A DNA stretch of 11,372 nt from an uncultured Porphyromonas sp. (GTDB taxonomy: Bacteria > Bacteroidota > Bacteroidia > Bacteroidales > Porphyromonadaceae), in NCBI GenBank assembly GCA_900554935.1, contig USJF01000034.1, forward strand, positions 1 through 11,372, given 5' to 3'. The notes beneath the pieces were generated by a model. The model saw only the letters and a program-made list of their open reading frames with translations, made no database searches and was not told the DNA's origin. Positions 1-8,845 of the stretch are shown in pieces (position 1 is the stretch's first letter; every line of letters starts with the position of its first letter). Made by a program: the position numbers and the translations under genes.

Positions 1-603
1 GTTCTGGTACAGGTAACTAAAGGAGAAGTGGTCGGCAACTCCTTTCCTCAGTGGAAGCAGAGATTCACCTCGATCCTGGCCTAGAGTAAGTGACCAAGTA
101 TGTCGCTCCCCTACGGAGCCAACATAGCGAAGGCCCGCACCAATACCTCGGTACTGATCTCTGTGATGCGGCAATGCCAATTCGCTACCAAGGTAGATGG
201 ACTGCTGTAGAGGAGGAGAGTTGTTGGGCTCATCTCTGCTTACCGTGAGGAAGGGGGCAAGCAGAGGAAGGTGGCTCAGGGGAGCGCCTGAGATGCTTTT
301 GAGGTCGTAGATCGAACGGAATCGCCCACCGATCTTGGAGCGGTAAAGGAGTAGGTTTCGGACGAAAAAGGCATCGAAGTAGGGCAATTGTAACAACTGC
401 TCTTCGCTCGCTTGGTTGAGGTCAAGTGGTTTGGCCAATAGTTGCCTAAGGGTCTCCTCCACCTGCAGCGCTTCTTCGCCCTCGGGTAGCTCCTCCAATA
501 GTTGTTGGATCGCCTGGTCACTCGCTACCTCCTGTGCCTCCGCCAGTATCGGTATCCAGCACCAGAAAACGATCCAGAAGAGAACGCGAAGTAGAGGTCT
601 CAA
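1..603 (-). CDS. Exported helix-hairpin-helix (ComEA-like) protein, C-terminus cut by window edge
   Basis: An open frame runs from just after the polA stop to base 1 without interruption, giving about 201 residues. It contains no methionine codon, so the start must be a non-ATG codon: TTG at 603 gives MRPLLRVLFW..., and TTG at 621 would add six residues. Either start gives a signal peptide: basic residues, a hydrophobic core rich in Leu, Trp and Ile, and a likely signal peptidase I site after ILAEA (near residue 23). An acidic helical stretch (about 25-58) follows, then a helix-hairpin-helix segment at about 60-106 starting LDLNQASEEQLLQLPYF and ending near YDLKSISG. After it come aromatic, alternating stretches that could be the first strands of a beta-barrel. 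Bacteroidetes have a family of large exported HHH proteins of this architecture; its function is not established. DNA binding in the periplasm or outer membrane is inferred only from the HHH motif. It follows polA by about 21 nt and is probably co-transcribed with it. Confidence 0.8.
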   Translation of the reverse strand, partial: MRPLLRVLFWIVFWCWIPILAEAQEVASDQAIQQLLEELPEGEEALQVEETLRQLLAKPLDLNQASEEQLLQLPYFDAFFVRNLLLYRSKIGGRFRSIYDLKSISGAPLSHLPLLAPFLTVSRDEPNNSPPLQQSIYLGSELALPHHRDQYRGIGAGLRYVGSVGERHTWSLTLGQDRGESLLPLRKGVADHFSFSYLYQN

Positions 604-624
604 TTTTACTAAAGAAAACAAGAG

Positions 625-3402
625 TTAGTGGGCTTCGAGCCAATTATCACCGACCCCGACATCCACCTTTAGAGGCACTTGAAGCTCAGGACATACGCCC
701 TCCATCTCCTCACGTACCATAGCTATGAGGCGCTCTTGCTCCTCTTGGGGGCAGGAGAAGTTGAGTTCGTCGTGCACTTGTAGGATCATCTTGGCTTGGA
801 ACTGCTCCTCTTGCAGTCGCTTTTGTATGCGTATCATTGCCCCCTTGATGATATCGGCAGCCGAGCCTTGGAGCGGAGCATTGATAGCATTTCGCTCGGC
901 AAAACCACGGACCACTCTATTGGCCGAATTGATATCTTTGAGGAAGCGACGACGCCCCATAATAGTCTCCACGTAGCCTTGTGCCTTCGCTTTCTCCACA
1001 ATCTCTTCCATATAACGTTGCACGCCTGGAAAGGTGCGGAAATAGCCATCGATCAGCTCTTTTGCTTCGCCAAAGGGGATACCTAGCCGACTACTGAGCC
1101 CATAATTGGAGATGCCGTAGATGATACCAAAGTTGGCCGTTTTAGCTCTCCTTCGTAGGTCGGAGGTGATCTCCGAAGGCGGCAGGTGGTAGATCTTAGA
1201 GGCGGTAATAGCGTGGATATCTTGCTCCTCGCGGAAGGCCTCTATCATCGCCTCATCGCCAGAGAAGTGGGCCATCAGGCGCAACTCTATCTGAGAGTAA
1301 TCGGCCGAAATATATCGGTCACCACGCTCGGGATCGAGGGCGGTGAAGGCTTTGCGTATCTGCCGTCCATCCTCATCACGCACTGGGATATTCTGTAGGT
1401 TGGGGTCGGTGCTAGAGAGTCGGCCGGTGGCCGTTGCCGTCTGATTGTAAGTGGTATGGATACGTCCCGTATTCCTATTGATCAGCTGTGGCAGTGGCTC
1501 AATATAAGTACTTACCAGCTTTCGGAGCCCACGATAACGGAGGATGAGCGCAATGATCGGGTGGAGGTGTGCCAACTTCTGTAGCTCCTCCTCTCGGGTC
1601 ACATATTGCCCTGTCTTGGTTTTCTTCGGTTTATCTACTAGCTTGAGTTGCTCGAAAAGCACCTCTCCCACCTCCTTAGGCGAATTGATATTGAAAGGGG
1701 TGCCGGCCTGTTGCTGAATCTGATGCTCCAGCTCAGCCAGCTCCTTATAGAGCTCATCGACCGTATCGGTCAATTGCTTCACATCTAGCCGTACACCCGT
1801 CTGCTCCATTGTGAGTAGCACCTCCATCAGTGGCATCTCCATCTGATAAAAGAGCGATTCTAATTGCTCCTTCTCTAGCTCTTCTCGTAGTTTTTGGTAG
1901 AGCTGAAGGGTGACATCGGCATCCTCACAAGCATAGGTGTAGACCTGCTCGGGCGGTAGCTGACGCATATTCTTTTGCTGCTTTCCTTTCGGCCCTATCA
2001 GCTCCTCAATCGGGATAGGTTTGTAGCCAAGGTAGCTCTCTGCCATCGCATCCATACCGTGTCGCAGCTCTGGCTGAATGAGGTAGTGGGCAATCATAGT
2101 ATCCCAATAAGGGCCAACGGGGTGAAGGCCAAACCGCTCTATGATCTTGAGGTCGAACTTCAGGTTTTGTCCGATCTTAAGAATCTTGGGATTGCCAAAG
2201 GGCTCTTGCAGTGGAGCCAATTGCATCTGTGCCTCCATCGGCAGTTCGGAGAGGGGAATATACCACGCCTCATGCGGTTCTATCGCAAAAGAGATGCCTA
2301 CAATACCACAGCTCATCCCGTCGAGACCATCAGTCTCGGTGTCGAAAGCAAAAGCACTCGACGTGGCCAAACGCTTAGCTAGAGCCGAAATCTCCTCCTC
2401 ACTCTCAATGAGGTGGTACTGCTTTTCACTGCTGTCGAAGCTCTTGAAGTTGCTCTCCATCACCGGCTCTTCCGCAGGTCCTTCATCAAAAAGAGAGCGA
2501 GGACGTGGAGCGGAGCTAGGGGTGGCATCGCTCTGCAGTTTACTGATCTTCGAACGAAACTCCAAACGCTCATAGAGGTCGAGGAGGGCTTGCTGGTCAG
2601 TCGCCTTGCGTTGCATCTCCTCCAAGTGATACTCAAATGGCACATCGGTACGGATCGTCACTAGGTCGCGAGAGAGCTTTAGCTGCCCACGCCCCTCGAG
2701 GAGATTTTCCTTCTGCTTCCCTTTGATCTCATCAATATGGTCGTAGATCCCCTCAATATCGTGATACTCCGTGAGGAGCTTAGCGGCTGTTTTCTCGCCA
2801 ATCCCCTTCACCCCTGGTACATTGTCCGAGGTATCGCCCCATAGTGCAAGGAGGTCAATCACCTGCTTACTCTCTTGTAGCCCATGCTTTTTCGTCACCT
2901 CTTCAGGCCCCAGCTCCTCAAATCCGCCTCCCGTCCGCTTGGGCTTGAGGATACGGATATTCTGCTGCACCAACTGCCCATAATCCTTATCTGGTGTGAT
3001 CATATAGATGGTGCGGTCGGGCTCCCTACTACCCACCTGCGTGGCAATGGTACCGATCACATCATCCGCCTCGTAGCCTGGCACCGTATAGTGTTGCACG
3101 CCAAAAGCGGTGACCAACTCCTTGATAAATGGAAGGGCGAAACTAATCCCCTCGGGCGTCTTCTCGCGCTGTGCCTTGTACTCAGGATAAAGCTCACTTC
3201 GGAAACTACCCCCTTTTGGATCGAAAACCACCGCAATCGGAGCCCCATCTGCACGGTTTACGATCTCCTCAAAGGTATTCAGGAAGCCAAAGACAGCTGT
3301 GGTATCCTCCCCCTTCGAATTGATTCGGGGGCTCCGAATCATGGCGTAGTAAGCTCGGTAAATCAGAGCATAAGCGTCGAGTAGATATAGTTTCTTTTCC
3401 AT
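625..3402 (-). CDS. polA: DNA polymerase I (5' nuclease, 3'-5' exonuclease, polymerase)
   Basis: The 925-residue protein has the full length and domain order of family A DNA polymerase I, which removes RNA primers and fills gaps during lagging-strand synthesis and excision repair. The N-terminal FEN-type 5' nuclease spans about 1-290, with GYEADDVIG (109-117), DKDYGQLV (138-145) and the helix-hairpin-helix DNVPGVKGIGEKTAAKLL (193-210). The 3'-5' proofreading domain (about 330-520) keeps its metal ligands: DTET at 354-357, D417 in IGQNLKFD and YACED at 490-494. It is therefore predicted to be active, unlike Taq or Bacillus-type Pol I. The polymerase domain has motif A DYSQIELRL (701-709), motif B RRRAKTANFGIIYG (750-763) and motif C VHDE (876-879). 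The start MEKKLYLLDAYALIYRAYY matches the usual N-terminus. It lies 55 nt after murF-alr; no convincing promoter was seen in that gap. Confidence 0.98.
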   Translation of the reverse strand: MEKKLYLLDAYALIYRAYYAMIRSPRINSKGEDTTAVFGFLNTFEEIVNRADGAPIAVVFDPKGGSFRSELYPEYKAQREKTPEGISFALPFIKELVTAFGVQHYTVPGYEADDVIGTIATQVGSREPDRTIYMITPDKDYGQLVQQNIRILKPKRTGGGFEELGPEEVTKKHGLQESKQVIDLLALWGDTSDNVPGVKGIGEKTAAKLLTEYHDIEGIYDHIDEIKGKQKENLLEGRGQLKLSRDLVTIRTDVPFEYHLEEMQRKATDQQALLDLYERLEFRSKISKLQSDATPSSAPRPRSLFDEGPAEEPVMESNFKSFDSSEKQYHLIESEEEISALAKRLATSSAFAFDTETDGLDGMSCGIVGISFAIEPHEAWYIPLSELPMEAQMQLAPLQEPFGNPKILKIGQNLKFDLKIIERFGLHPVGPYWDTMIAHYLIQPELRHGMDAMAESYLGYKPIPIEELIGPKGKQQKNMRQLPPEQVYTYACEDADVTLQLYQKLREELEKEQLESLFYQMEMPLMEVLLTMEQTGVRLDVKQLTDTVDELYKELAELEHQIQQQAGTPFNINSPKEVGEVLFEQLKLVDKPKKTKTGQYVTREEELQKLAHLHPIIALILRYRGLRKLVSTYIEPLPQLINRNTGRIHTTYNQTATATGRLSSTDPNLQNIPVRDEDGRQIRKAFTALDPERGDRYISADYSQIELRLMAHFSGDEAMIEAFREEQDIHAITASKIYHLPPSEITSDLRRRAKTANFGIIYGISNYGLSSRLGIPFGEAKELIDGYFRTFPGVQRYMEEIVEKAKAQGYVETIMGRRRFLKDINSANRVVRGFAERNAINAPLQGSAADIIKGAMIRIQKRLQEEQFQAKMILQVHDELNFSCPQEEQERLIAMVREEMEGVCPELQVPLKVDVGVGDNWLEAH

Positions 3403-3457
3403 AAGTTAGTCTTGAATTTGATACCGCAATATAGCTATTTCCCGCGAGAGATACGAG

Positions 3458-5926
3458 CTATTCTGTGAAGTACTGCCGAGCGATACGTGAGGAAAGGCGG
3501 GATAGGATCTCGTAGGGGATGGTATCGCAGGCATCGGAAAGGCGAGTAATCGGTAGCCCGTCGCCAAAGATCGTTACCTCGGTACCCGCTTCGGCACTCT
3601 CTGCATCGGTCACATCGATCATCAAAGTATCCATACAGATATTGCCGATCGTAGGGGCAAGCGTACCATCGGGAAGGCGGAAGGAAATACGCCCATTGCC
3701 TAGCCTACGAGGCAGTCCATCGGCATAGCCAATAGGAATGATTGCAATACGACTAGGGCGAGTTACCCTTCCCTTACGTCCATAGCCGATAGTCTCCCCT
3801 GGCTGTAGGCTCTGCACCTGTAGGATCTGCGTGGTGAGTGTTGCAATAGGCTCTAAGACGCAAGGCGACTCTTCAAGCGGAGAGATACCGTACAGCCCAA
3901 TCCCCAACCGCACAAAGTTGGAGCGGTAATGGGGGAAACGGATCGCCCCAGCGGTATTCAGTGCATGCTTTTTGATCGGATAGCCGAGACGCTCCTCTAG
4001 GATATGGTGTGCGGTATCTAGGCGCTCCAGTTGTTGCAATGTAAAAGCATCCTCCGAGGGATCATCCGCCACGGCGAGATGGGTGAATATCGAGGCTACC
4101 CGCACCGCACTAGAGCGTTGTAGCAATGCCACCACCTCATCAATCTCTGGCAGGGTGATGCCGAGACGATTCATCCCTGTATTCCACTTGAGATGGATAG
4201 GAAGAGTGCCATCGCCATAGGTCTCTGCTGCATCCTCAAAAGCACGCAACATCTCTAGGCTAAATATCTCTGGCTCCAAGTGGTGCCATATCAACTGCCG
4301 GAAAGCTGAAAGCTCAGGGTTCATCACCAAGATAGGGAGCTGAATACCTTGCTCCCGTAGCTCTCGGCCTTCATCCACTACCGCCACTGCTAGATACTCC
4401 GTCCCAGCCCGCTCCAGTGTCCGTGCCACCTCATAAGAGCCAGCACCGTAGGCATTCGCTTTGATCATACAGATCGTCTGCATCGACTTGGGCAGTTGCT
4501 GTCGTAGTGTATGATAGTTATCGGTCAGCCGATTGAGATTGATACTGAGGATGGTCTGGTGCGATAGCGCTTTCCAATCCTCAATCACCCGCTCAAACTG
4601 CGAAGTATGGCTTCCCTTTAGGAGGATAATATGTCCCGACAACTGCGTTAGCTTTAGCTCCTTATCAAGGAGACTCCAATCGGGATACCACTGCGTTAGT
4701 GTTGGGAAAAACTCACGATACTGCCCCAAGGCAGGCCCCACGAGATAAAGGCGATCCAGCTGATAGCGACCTATCAGCTCCGCCACACGCTGGTAGAGCT
4801 CCCGAGGGTCGTGAGTGCTATCCTGCATATCCGAGAGAATTAGAGCGGTAGGCCAGTGATCACTATTCCGACGTTTAAGGAAGTCCAGTGCGATCACCAT
4901 TGAGTCGTAGTCCGAATTGTAGCTATCATTGATCAGCAAAGTATGGTACTTCCCTTGGAGCACCTCCAGACGCATTGATATCGGTTGTAGCTTAGCAAAA
5001 GGAGATAGATCCTCTAGGAGCGAAGGCGCCACGTATTTCAGTAGCAACAAAGCCGCCACTGCATCGGCAATACTTCCTTGGTCCAAGAAAGGAAGTTCCA
5101 ACTTCCGCTCCTCTCCATCTAGCCGAAGCAAAAGAGTCACGCCCGAAGCGTGGTACTCGATATGCCGTACCCAAAGCTCGGCATGCTCATCCGAAAAACT
5201 CCAGAAGTGGGCTCGATCGGTCAGCCCAAGAGCCTCTAGCCCCTCTACGATCGATGGCTGGTCCAATGGCGAGATGATCACCTCACAATCGGTAAAGAGC
5301 GAAATCTTTTCCCGCACCTTCTGCTCCTTACTCTCGAAGTGTTCCTGATGCGCCTCACCGATATTTGTTATCAGCCCCATCGTTGGCTGGATCATCGCCT
5401 TCAGCCTAGCCATCTCCCCCGGCTTCGAGATACCCGCCTCGATCAATGCTAGTTGCTCTCCCTCCTCTAGTCCCCAGAGGGATAGCGCCACACCGATCTG
5501 TGAATTGTAGCTACGGGGTGAGCGACCCACCGAAAGGTGTGTGGAGAGTAGCTGGTAGAGGAGCTCCTTTGTCGTTGTTTTTCCATTACTTCCAGTGATC
5601 GCAACAATGGGCATCTGTAGCGCTTCCCGTCGCCATTTTGCCAAGGCTTGGAGTGCTTGAAGCGTGTCCGCCACCTCTATCATCGTCGCCTCGGGGAAGC
5701 ATCCCTCCACCTTTTTCGAAACCACAAAGGCACGCACCCCTCGCTCATATAGCTCTCCTATGTAGCGATGCCCGTCGCCCCGCTCCGTCACTAGCGCCAC
5801 AAAGAGCGTCCTCTGGGGGAAAGTGAGTGACCTACTATCGGTCAGCAATAGCTCTATCTCCTGCTCCACTTGGGGCAGTGGCGCCCCTAGGAGCGTCGTG
5901 ATCTCGGAAAGTAAATAGCGATTCAT
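3458..5926 (-). CDS. murF-alr: Fused MurF (UDP-MurNAc-tripeptide:D-Ala-D-Ala ligase) and alanine racemase
   Basis: The 822-residue protein joins two cytoplasmic peptidoglycan enzymes. The N-terminal MurF half (about 1-450) carries the Mur-ligase ATP loop TGSNGKTTTKE (111-121), the metal/ATP region NIGEAHQEHF (188-197), INDSYNSDYDSM (332-343) and a final LLKGSH region (435-440). It attaches D-Ala-D-Ala to the muramoyl tripeptide. The C-terminal alanine racemase half (about 455-822) has the PLP lysine K489 in MIKANAYGAG, the second catalytic tyrosine Y734 in GYADG, and NICMDTLMIDVTD (762-774). It makes D-alanine from L-alanine. This fusion is well known in Bacteroidetes. The reading frame stays open upstream to 5989, but the start at 5926 is preferred: MNRYLLSEITTLL matches a MurF beginning, and its ATG overlaps the upstream GSCFA stop as ATGA, implying translational coupling. 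The extra 21 residues would lie inside that upstream gene. Confidence 0.96.
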   Translation of the reverse strand: MNRYLLSEITTLLGAPLPQVEQEIELLLTDSRSLTFPQRTLFVALVTERGDGHRYIGELYERGVRAFVVSKKVEGCFPEATMIEVADTLQALQALAKWRREALQMPIVAITGSNGKTTTKELLYQLLSTHLSVGRSPRSYNSQIGVALSLWGLEEGEQLALIEAGISKPGEMARLKAMIQPTMGLITNIGEAHQEHFESKEQKVREKISLFTDCEVIISPLDQPSIVEGLEALGLTDRAHFWSFSDEHAELWVRHIEYHASGVTLLLRLDGEERKLELPFLDQGSIADAVAALLLLKYVAPSLLEDLSPFAKLQPISMRLEVLQGKYHTLLINDSYNSDYDSMVIALDFLKRRNSDHWPTALILSDMQDSTHDPRELYQRVAELIGRYQLDRLYLVGPALGQYREFFPTLTQWYPDWSLLDKELKLTQLSGHIILLKGSHTSQFERVIEDWKALSHQTILSINLNRLTDNYHTLRQQLPKSMQTICMIKANAYGAGSYEVARTLERAGTEYLAVAVVDEGRELREQGIQLPILVMNPELSAFRQLIWHHLEPEIFSLEMLRAFEDAAETYGDGTLPIHLKWNTGMNRLGITLPEIDEVVALLQRSSAVRVASIFTHLAVADDPSEDAFTLQQLERLDTAHHILEERLGYPIKKHALNTAGAIRFPHYRSNFVRLGIGLYGISPLEESPCVLEPIATLTTQILQVQSLQPGETIGYGRKGRVTRPSRIAIIPIGYADGLPRRLGNGRISFRLPDGTLAPTIGNICMDTLMIDVTDAESAEAGTEVTIFGDGLPITRLSDACDTIPYEILSRLSSRIARQYFTE

Positions 5927-6891
5927 AGCTCTACTTGATTGATTAATGCAGTGAGAAAAGGGTGCGGATGTCGCTCGGCAAAACGGCACAACCTACCCAG
6001 TAAATCCTTATAATGTGCCGACACCCGCTCCGGATTACTAGAGAGCGGACGGTGCTCTGACAGTCTCAGAAGAGCGTGCCACTCACGGTCAAATGCCAAG
6101 TCTTCCGCCAGCGCAAATGTCTCAAAGCGGCTGAGGATATACCGTACTGCTACGGCCGAAGGATGCGCCATATCCTCCGCAAAGAAGCGATAATCACGAA
6201 GCTCATCCAGCTGAATCTCATAGCTCGGGAAGTAATGTACCATAGGGAACTTCGTCACCAGCTGATCTACCGCCAGAAGTAGTACCGACTTCGATAGCCT
6301 ACTCTCGTGTGCCCCATCCCGGTAGTGCGGAATAGGGCTTACACTCATTATCACCTCCGCTTCCCCTTTGGTTAACTCTTCGAGCAGTGGCACCCAGCGC
6401 TCTACAATCTCCCCCACCTCCGCACGGCGACGCCTAAATGCAGAAGCTGGCAGACGGTGACAATTATTCACCACCCCGTGTGGTGCTTCCGCCCATTCAT
6501 ATAGATACGAAGTACCAAAGGTAAAGACCCATAGCGTAGTTGTTGCTAACCTCCCCCTCGCTTCCTGCCAAGCCGCAGAGATCCGCTCCAGCGTCTCCTC
6601 CTGCGAAGGTGCCGAGAAAGCACCGTGGTGCATCGGACTATGCCAGAGCCCCTCATGTGCTATCAGCTCCTCCCTCGTTACCGGTCTATCTGCCAGTAGG
6701 CGCTCCAATCCCTCCGCCATTGATAGCGGATTATAGATAATGCCATACGGCGAAGGGCTACAGTCATAGAGCTCTCTATAGAGATGCTGTTGCAGCTCAT
6801 CGGCAAAGCAAGAGCCCCAAAGCGTGATCCTATCACCCCGCCCCCACCGACGGCCGAGAGGCGACAGCTCCACTCGTTTCTGCCACTCCAT
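5923..6891 (-). CDS. GSCFA-domain protein (SGNH-hydrolase-like)
   Basis: The protein has 322 residues, typical for the family. It shows the defining GSCFA motif at about 26-30 (LWGSCFADELQQ), the segment FTFGTSYLYEW (123-133), VNNCHRLP (141-148), SVSPIPHYRD (184-193) and DMAHPS at 240-245. In SGNH-type hydrolases the serine near the N-terminus and a C-terminal DxxH are catalytic; S27 and D240/H243 occupy these places. An acyl or acetyl esterase activity is therefore plausible but unproven, and no substrate is known. There is no signal peptide or membrane helix, so it is probably cytoplasmic. A GTG at 6894 directly before the ATG would add one residue. It starts about 7 nt after the upstream 180-aa gene and its stop overlaps the MurF-Alr start, which suggests a link to cell-envelope precursor metabolism. 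That link is inference from context. Confidence 0.88.
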   Translation of the reverse strand: MEWQKRVELSPLGRRWGRGDRITLWGSCFADELQQHLYRELYDCSPSPYGIIYNPLSMAEGLERLLADRPVTREELIAHEGLWHSPMHHGAFSAPSQEETLERISAAWQEARGRLATTTLWVFTFGTSYLYEWAEAPHGVVNNCHRLPASAFRRRRAEVGEIVERWVPLLEELTKGEAEVIMSVSPIPHYRDGAHESRLSKSVLLLAVDQLVTKFPMVHYFPSYEIQLDELRDYRFFAEDMAHPSAVAVRYILSRFETFALAEDLAFDREWHALLRLSEHRPLSSNPERVSAHYKDLLGRLCRFAERHPHPFLTALINQVEL

Positions 6892-6897
6892 CACCTA

Positions 6898-7440
6898 CTA
6901 CTCCGCCTTAGGGCAGAGCAATGCCAGCGAAAGGCGGTCCGCCAGCTCCAGATTACCCCTCGGTGGTAGCTTCTCTATCACCTGTGCATAAGCAGGGTGC
7001 GAAGAGATATCCTCCATCCAAGTCACCACCCCCTCCTTACCGTGCGATGTATAGGCGTGCTGAAGATAAAAGGTAGCACCACTCCTAAGTAGCCACTCCA
7101 GATCATCCAACAAGTCTGGTGCAAACGAACGGGTACCGCTGATGATCAGCCAGACAAAGCCCACCGCTTCCTCATTATGATCCGAGAAACGGGTAAATAG
7201 ATCCACCTGTAGCTTATTGTGCCCCGTTAGCGTCTGCGTGCGATTTACCTCCGCCATCAATCGGTCATTCAGCACCTCCGCATCCTCATGGGCATAAAGG
7301 AGAAAAGGGTAGGTACCCTCATAGCCCTTAGCATTATAGAAACTAGTCCAATCCGCCTTCTCCAATAGAAATGGAGCCGAGATATCTATCGCCGTCAGCT
7401 CATCATCGCCCCACTGCTCCTTCGTCTCTATTTCACTCAT
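6898..7440 (-). CDS. Unrecognised conserved-looking 180-aa protein
   Basis: I do not recognise this family. The protein is acidic, lacks a signal peptide or membrane helix and is probably cytoplasmic. Visible features are an acidic start (MSEIETKEQWGDDELTAID), a mixed aromatic segment around WTSFYNAKGYEGTYPFLLYAHEDAEV, a hydrophobic strand followed by a glycine turn at about 94-102 (FVWLIISGT), LLDDLEWLLRSGATFYLQH and HGKEGVVTWMEDISSHPAY. The frame is open for its full length, has codon use like its neighbours, and is packed between the post-pgk hairpin and the GSCFA gene (stop at 6898, next start a few bases on). That supports a real gene, probably the first of the cluster leading through GSCFA and MurF-Alr to PolA. 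The start at 7440 is the only ATG near the beginning that keeps the N-terminal acidic segment. Confidence 0.75.
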   Translation of the reverse strand: MSEIETKEQWGDDELTAIDISAPFLLEKADWTSFYNAKGYEGTYPFLLYAHEDAEVLNDRLMAEVNRTQTLTGHNKLQVDLFTRFSDHNEEAVGFVWLIISGTRSFAPDLLDDLEWLLRSGATFYLQHAYTSHGKEGVVTWMEDISSHPAYAQVIEKLPPRGNLELADRLSLALLCPKAE

Positions 7441-7461
7441 CTCTTCTACTCTTTATAAAGA

Positions 7462-7487
7462 GAAGGCCACGAACTAGCGTGGCCTTC
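7462..7487 (-). terminator. Hairpin after pgk, probable intrinsic terminator
   Basis: A perfect 10-bp inverted repeat, GAAGGCCACG / CGTGGCCTTC, with a 6-nt loop lies 21 nt beyond the pgk stop. On the minus strand it is followed by TCTTTATAAAG, which has only a short, interrupted T tract, so termination may be incomplete and allow some readthrough into the 180-aa gene 21 nt further on. On the plus strand no T run follows, so it is assigned to pgk. Confidence 0.6.
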
Positions 7488-7508
7488 GTGCGAAATTATT
7501 CCTTATTC

Positions 7509-8717
7509 TTATTTATTGATCGCTGCAATACCAGGCAACACCTTACCCTCAATCGCCTCCAGCAGCGCACCGCCACCGGTAGAGACATAGCTCATACGAT
7601 CAGCCAGACCAAACTTATTCACCGCAGCCACAGAGTCACCGCCACCCACAAGTGAGTAAGCCCCCTTAGCCGTCGTCTCAGCGATCACCTCCGCCATCGC
7701 CTTAGTGCCCTTAGCAAAAGTCTCCATCTCAAAGACGCCAAATGGACCATTCCAAAGGATCGTCTTAGAGCCACGAATTGCTTCCGCAAAGAGCTCCTGA
7801 GTCTTAGGCCCGATATCCAGCCCCTCCCAGCCGGCAGGGATCTGATCACTAGGTACCACCTTAGTATTGGCATCATTACTAAAGGCATCAGCCACCACCG
7901 AGTCGATTCCGATCAGAAGTTTCACACCATTGGCCTTTGCCTTCTCTTGAATCTGTAGGGCAAGGTCCAGCTTATCCTCCTCACAGATAGAGTTACCTAC
8001 CTCGCCACCATTGGCCTTCATAAAGGTATAGGTCATACCACCCGTTAGGATCAGAGTATCCACCTTTGTGAGGAGATTCTCAATGATTTCGATCTTCGTA
8101 GAGACCTTACTACCCCCCATAATAGCGGTAAATGGGCGCTCCACATGCTCCATCACACGATCCACAGCAGCCACCTCACGTGCCATCAAGTAGCCAAACA
8201 TCTTGTGCTCCTTATCGAAGTAATCGGCGATTAAAGCTGTAGAAGCGTGCGCACGGTGAGCCGTACCAAAGGCATCATTTACATACACCTCAGCAAGGGC
8301 TGCCAGCTGCTTCACAAACTCAGGCTGACCAGCTTTGCCATCACCCTTACCCTCCTCCTCAGCGTGGAAGCGTAGGTTCTCCAGTAGCAATACCTCCCCA
8401 TCCTTCAGTGCAAGTGCCTGCTTCAATACAGCATCGCCCACACAATCCTCAGCCATCGTCACCTTCCTACCGAGTAGCTCCTCGAGATGTGGCAGAAGCT
8501 GGGCAAGACTTAGCTTCTTATCGACCCCTTTAGGCCGGCCCATGTGGCTACCGATGATCAAGCGGCCACCGCCCTCCACGATCTTACGAAGCGTAGGCAA
8601 CGCACCACGCATACGGGTATCATCCGTGATGTGTCCCGCCTCATCTAGTGGCACATTAAAGTCCACACGTACAAATACCCTCTTCCCCCTGAAGTCGAAA
8701 TTGTCAATGTTAGCCAT
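7509..8717 (-). CDS. pgk: Phosphoglycerate kinase
   Basis: The 402-residue protein has the normal length of bacterial phosphoglycerate kinase. This cytoplasmic glycolytic enzyme transfers the phosphate of 1,3-bisphosphoglycerate to ADP, forming ATP and 3-phosphoglycerate. The N-terminal substrate-binding domain shows RVDFNVPLD (17-25), GSHMGRPKG (56-64), LLLENLRFH and [14 protein letters not shown]. The C-terminal nucleotide-binding domain shows [41 protein letters not shown] (358-362) and STGGGALLE (379-387). An open frame extends to 8777, but the start at 8717 ([14 protein letters not shown]) fits the family, and the extra 20 residues would come from the leader just below the promoter. It appears to be a single-gene unit, with a promoter at 8787-8794 and a hairpin at 7462-7487. 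Confidence 0.98.
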   Translation of the reverse strand: MANIDNFDFRGKRVFVRVDFNVPLDEAGHITDDTRMRGALPTLRKIVEGGGRLIIGSHMGRPKGVDKKLSLAQLLPHLEELLGRKVTMAEDCVGDAVLKQALALKDGEVLLLENLRFHAEEEGKGDGKAGQPEFVKQLAALAEVYVNDAFGTAHRAHASTALIADYFDKEHKMFGYLMAREVAAVDRVMEHVERPFTAIMGGSKVSTKIEIIENLLTKVDTLILTGGMTYTFMKANGGEVGNSICEEDKLDLALQIQEKAKANGVKLLIGIDSVVADAFSNDANTKVVPSDQIPAGWEGLDIGPKTQELFAEAIRGSKTILWNGPFGVFEMETFAKGTKAMAEVIAETTAKGAYSLVGGGDSVAAVNKFGLADRMSYVSTGGGALLEAIEGKVLPGIAAINK

Positions 8718-8786
8718 CCTTAAAATCTTTCTATCTATATATATATTGTCTTTCTCTCCGAAAAAAACGCCCCTCACCCCTCACTG

Positions 8787-8794
8787 CAAAGATA
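8787..8794 (-). promoter_or_regulatory. Bacteroidetes-type -7 promoter element for pgk
   Basis: Read on the minus strand, this is TATCTTTG, a perfect match to the Bacteroidetes primary-sigma -7 consensus TAnnTTTG. A TTTC sits about 20 nt upstream and could serve as a weak -33 element. Transcription would begin near 8780, leaving a leader of about 60 nt that is A/T-rich just before the pgk start (a TATATATATA run). It lies downstream of the terminator at 8846-8879, which separates pgk from the lysis-like unit. Confidence 0.65.
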
Positions 8795-8845
8795 ACCTTT
8801 TTTCGCCAACCCACGAAACCATACCCCCGCCCCACATCTCAACAT

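Noticed and set aside
434..501. Two copies of CCAATAGTTG about 60 bp apart
   Set aside because: Both fall in codons for Gln-Leu-Leu in helical segments of the HHH protein; too short to count as a meaningful repeat.
2884..3384. 166-codon plus-strand open frame opposite the polA 5' nuclease region
   Set aside because: It is antisense to a highly conserved coding region, resembles no family and has no promoter or start context; it is a shadow frame.
5927..5989. N-terminal extension of MurF-Alr by 21 residues
   Set aside because: The extension is coded inside the GSCFA gene, has no MurF similarity, and the ATGA-coupled start at 5926 matches the family N-terminus.
8718..8777. N-terminal extension of phosphoglycerate kinase by 20 residues
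   Set aside because: The residues are not found in the family and derive from the A/T-rich leader just after the promoter.
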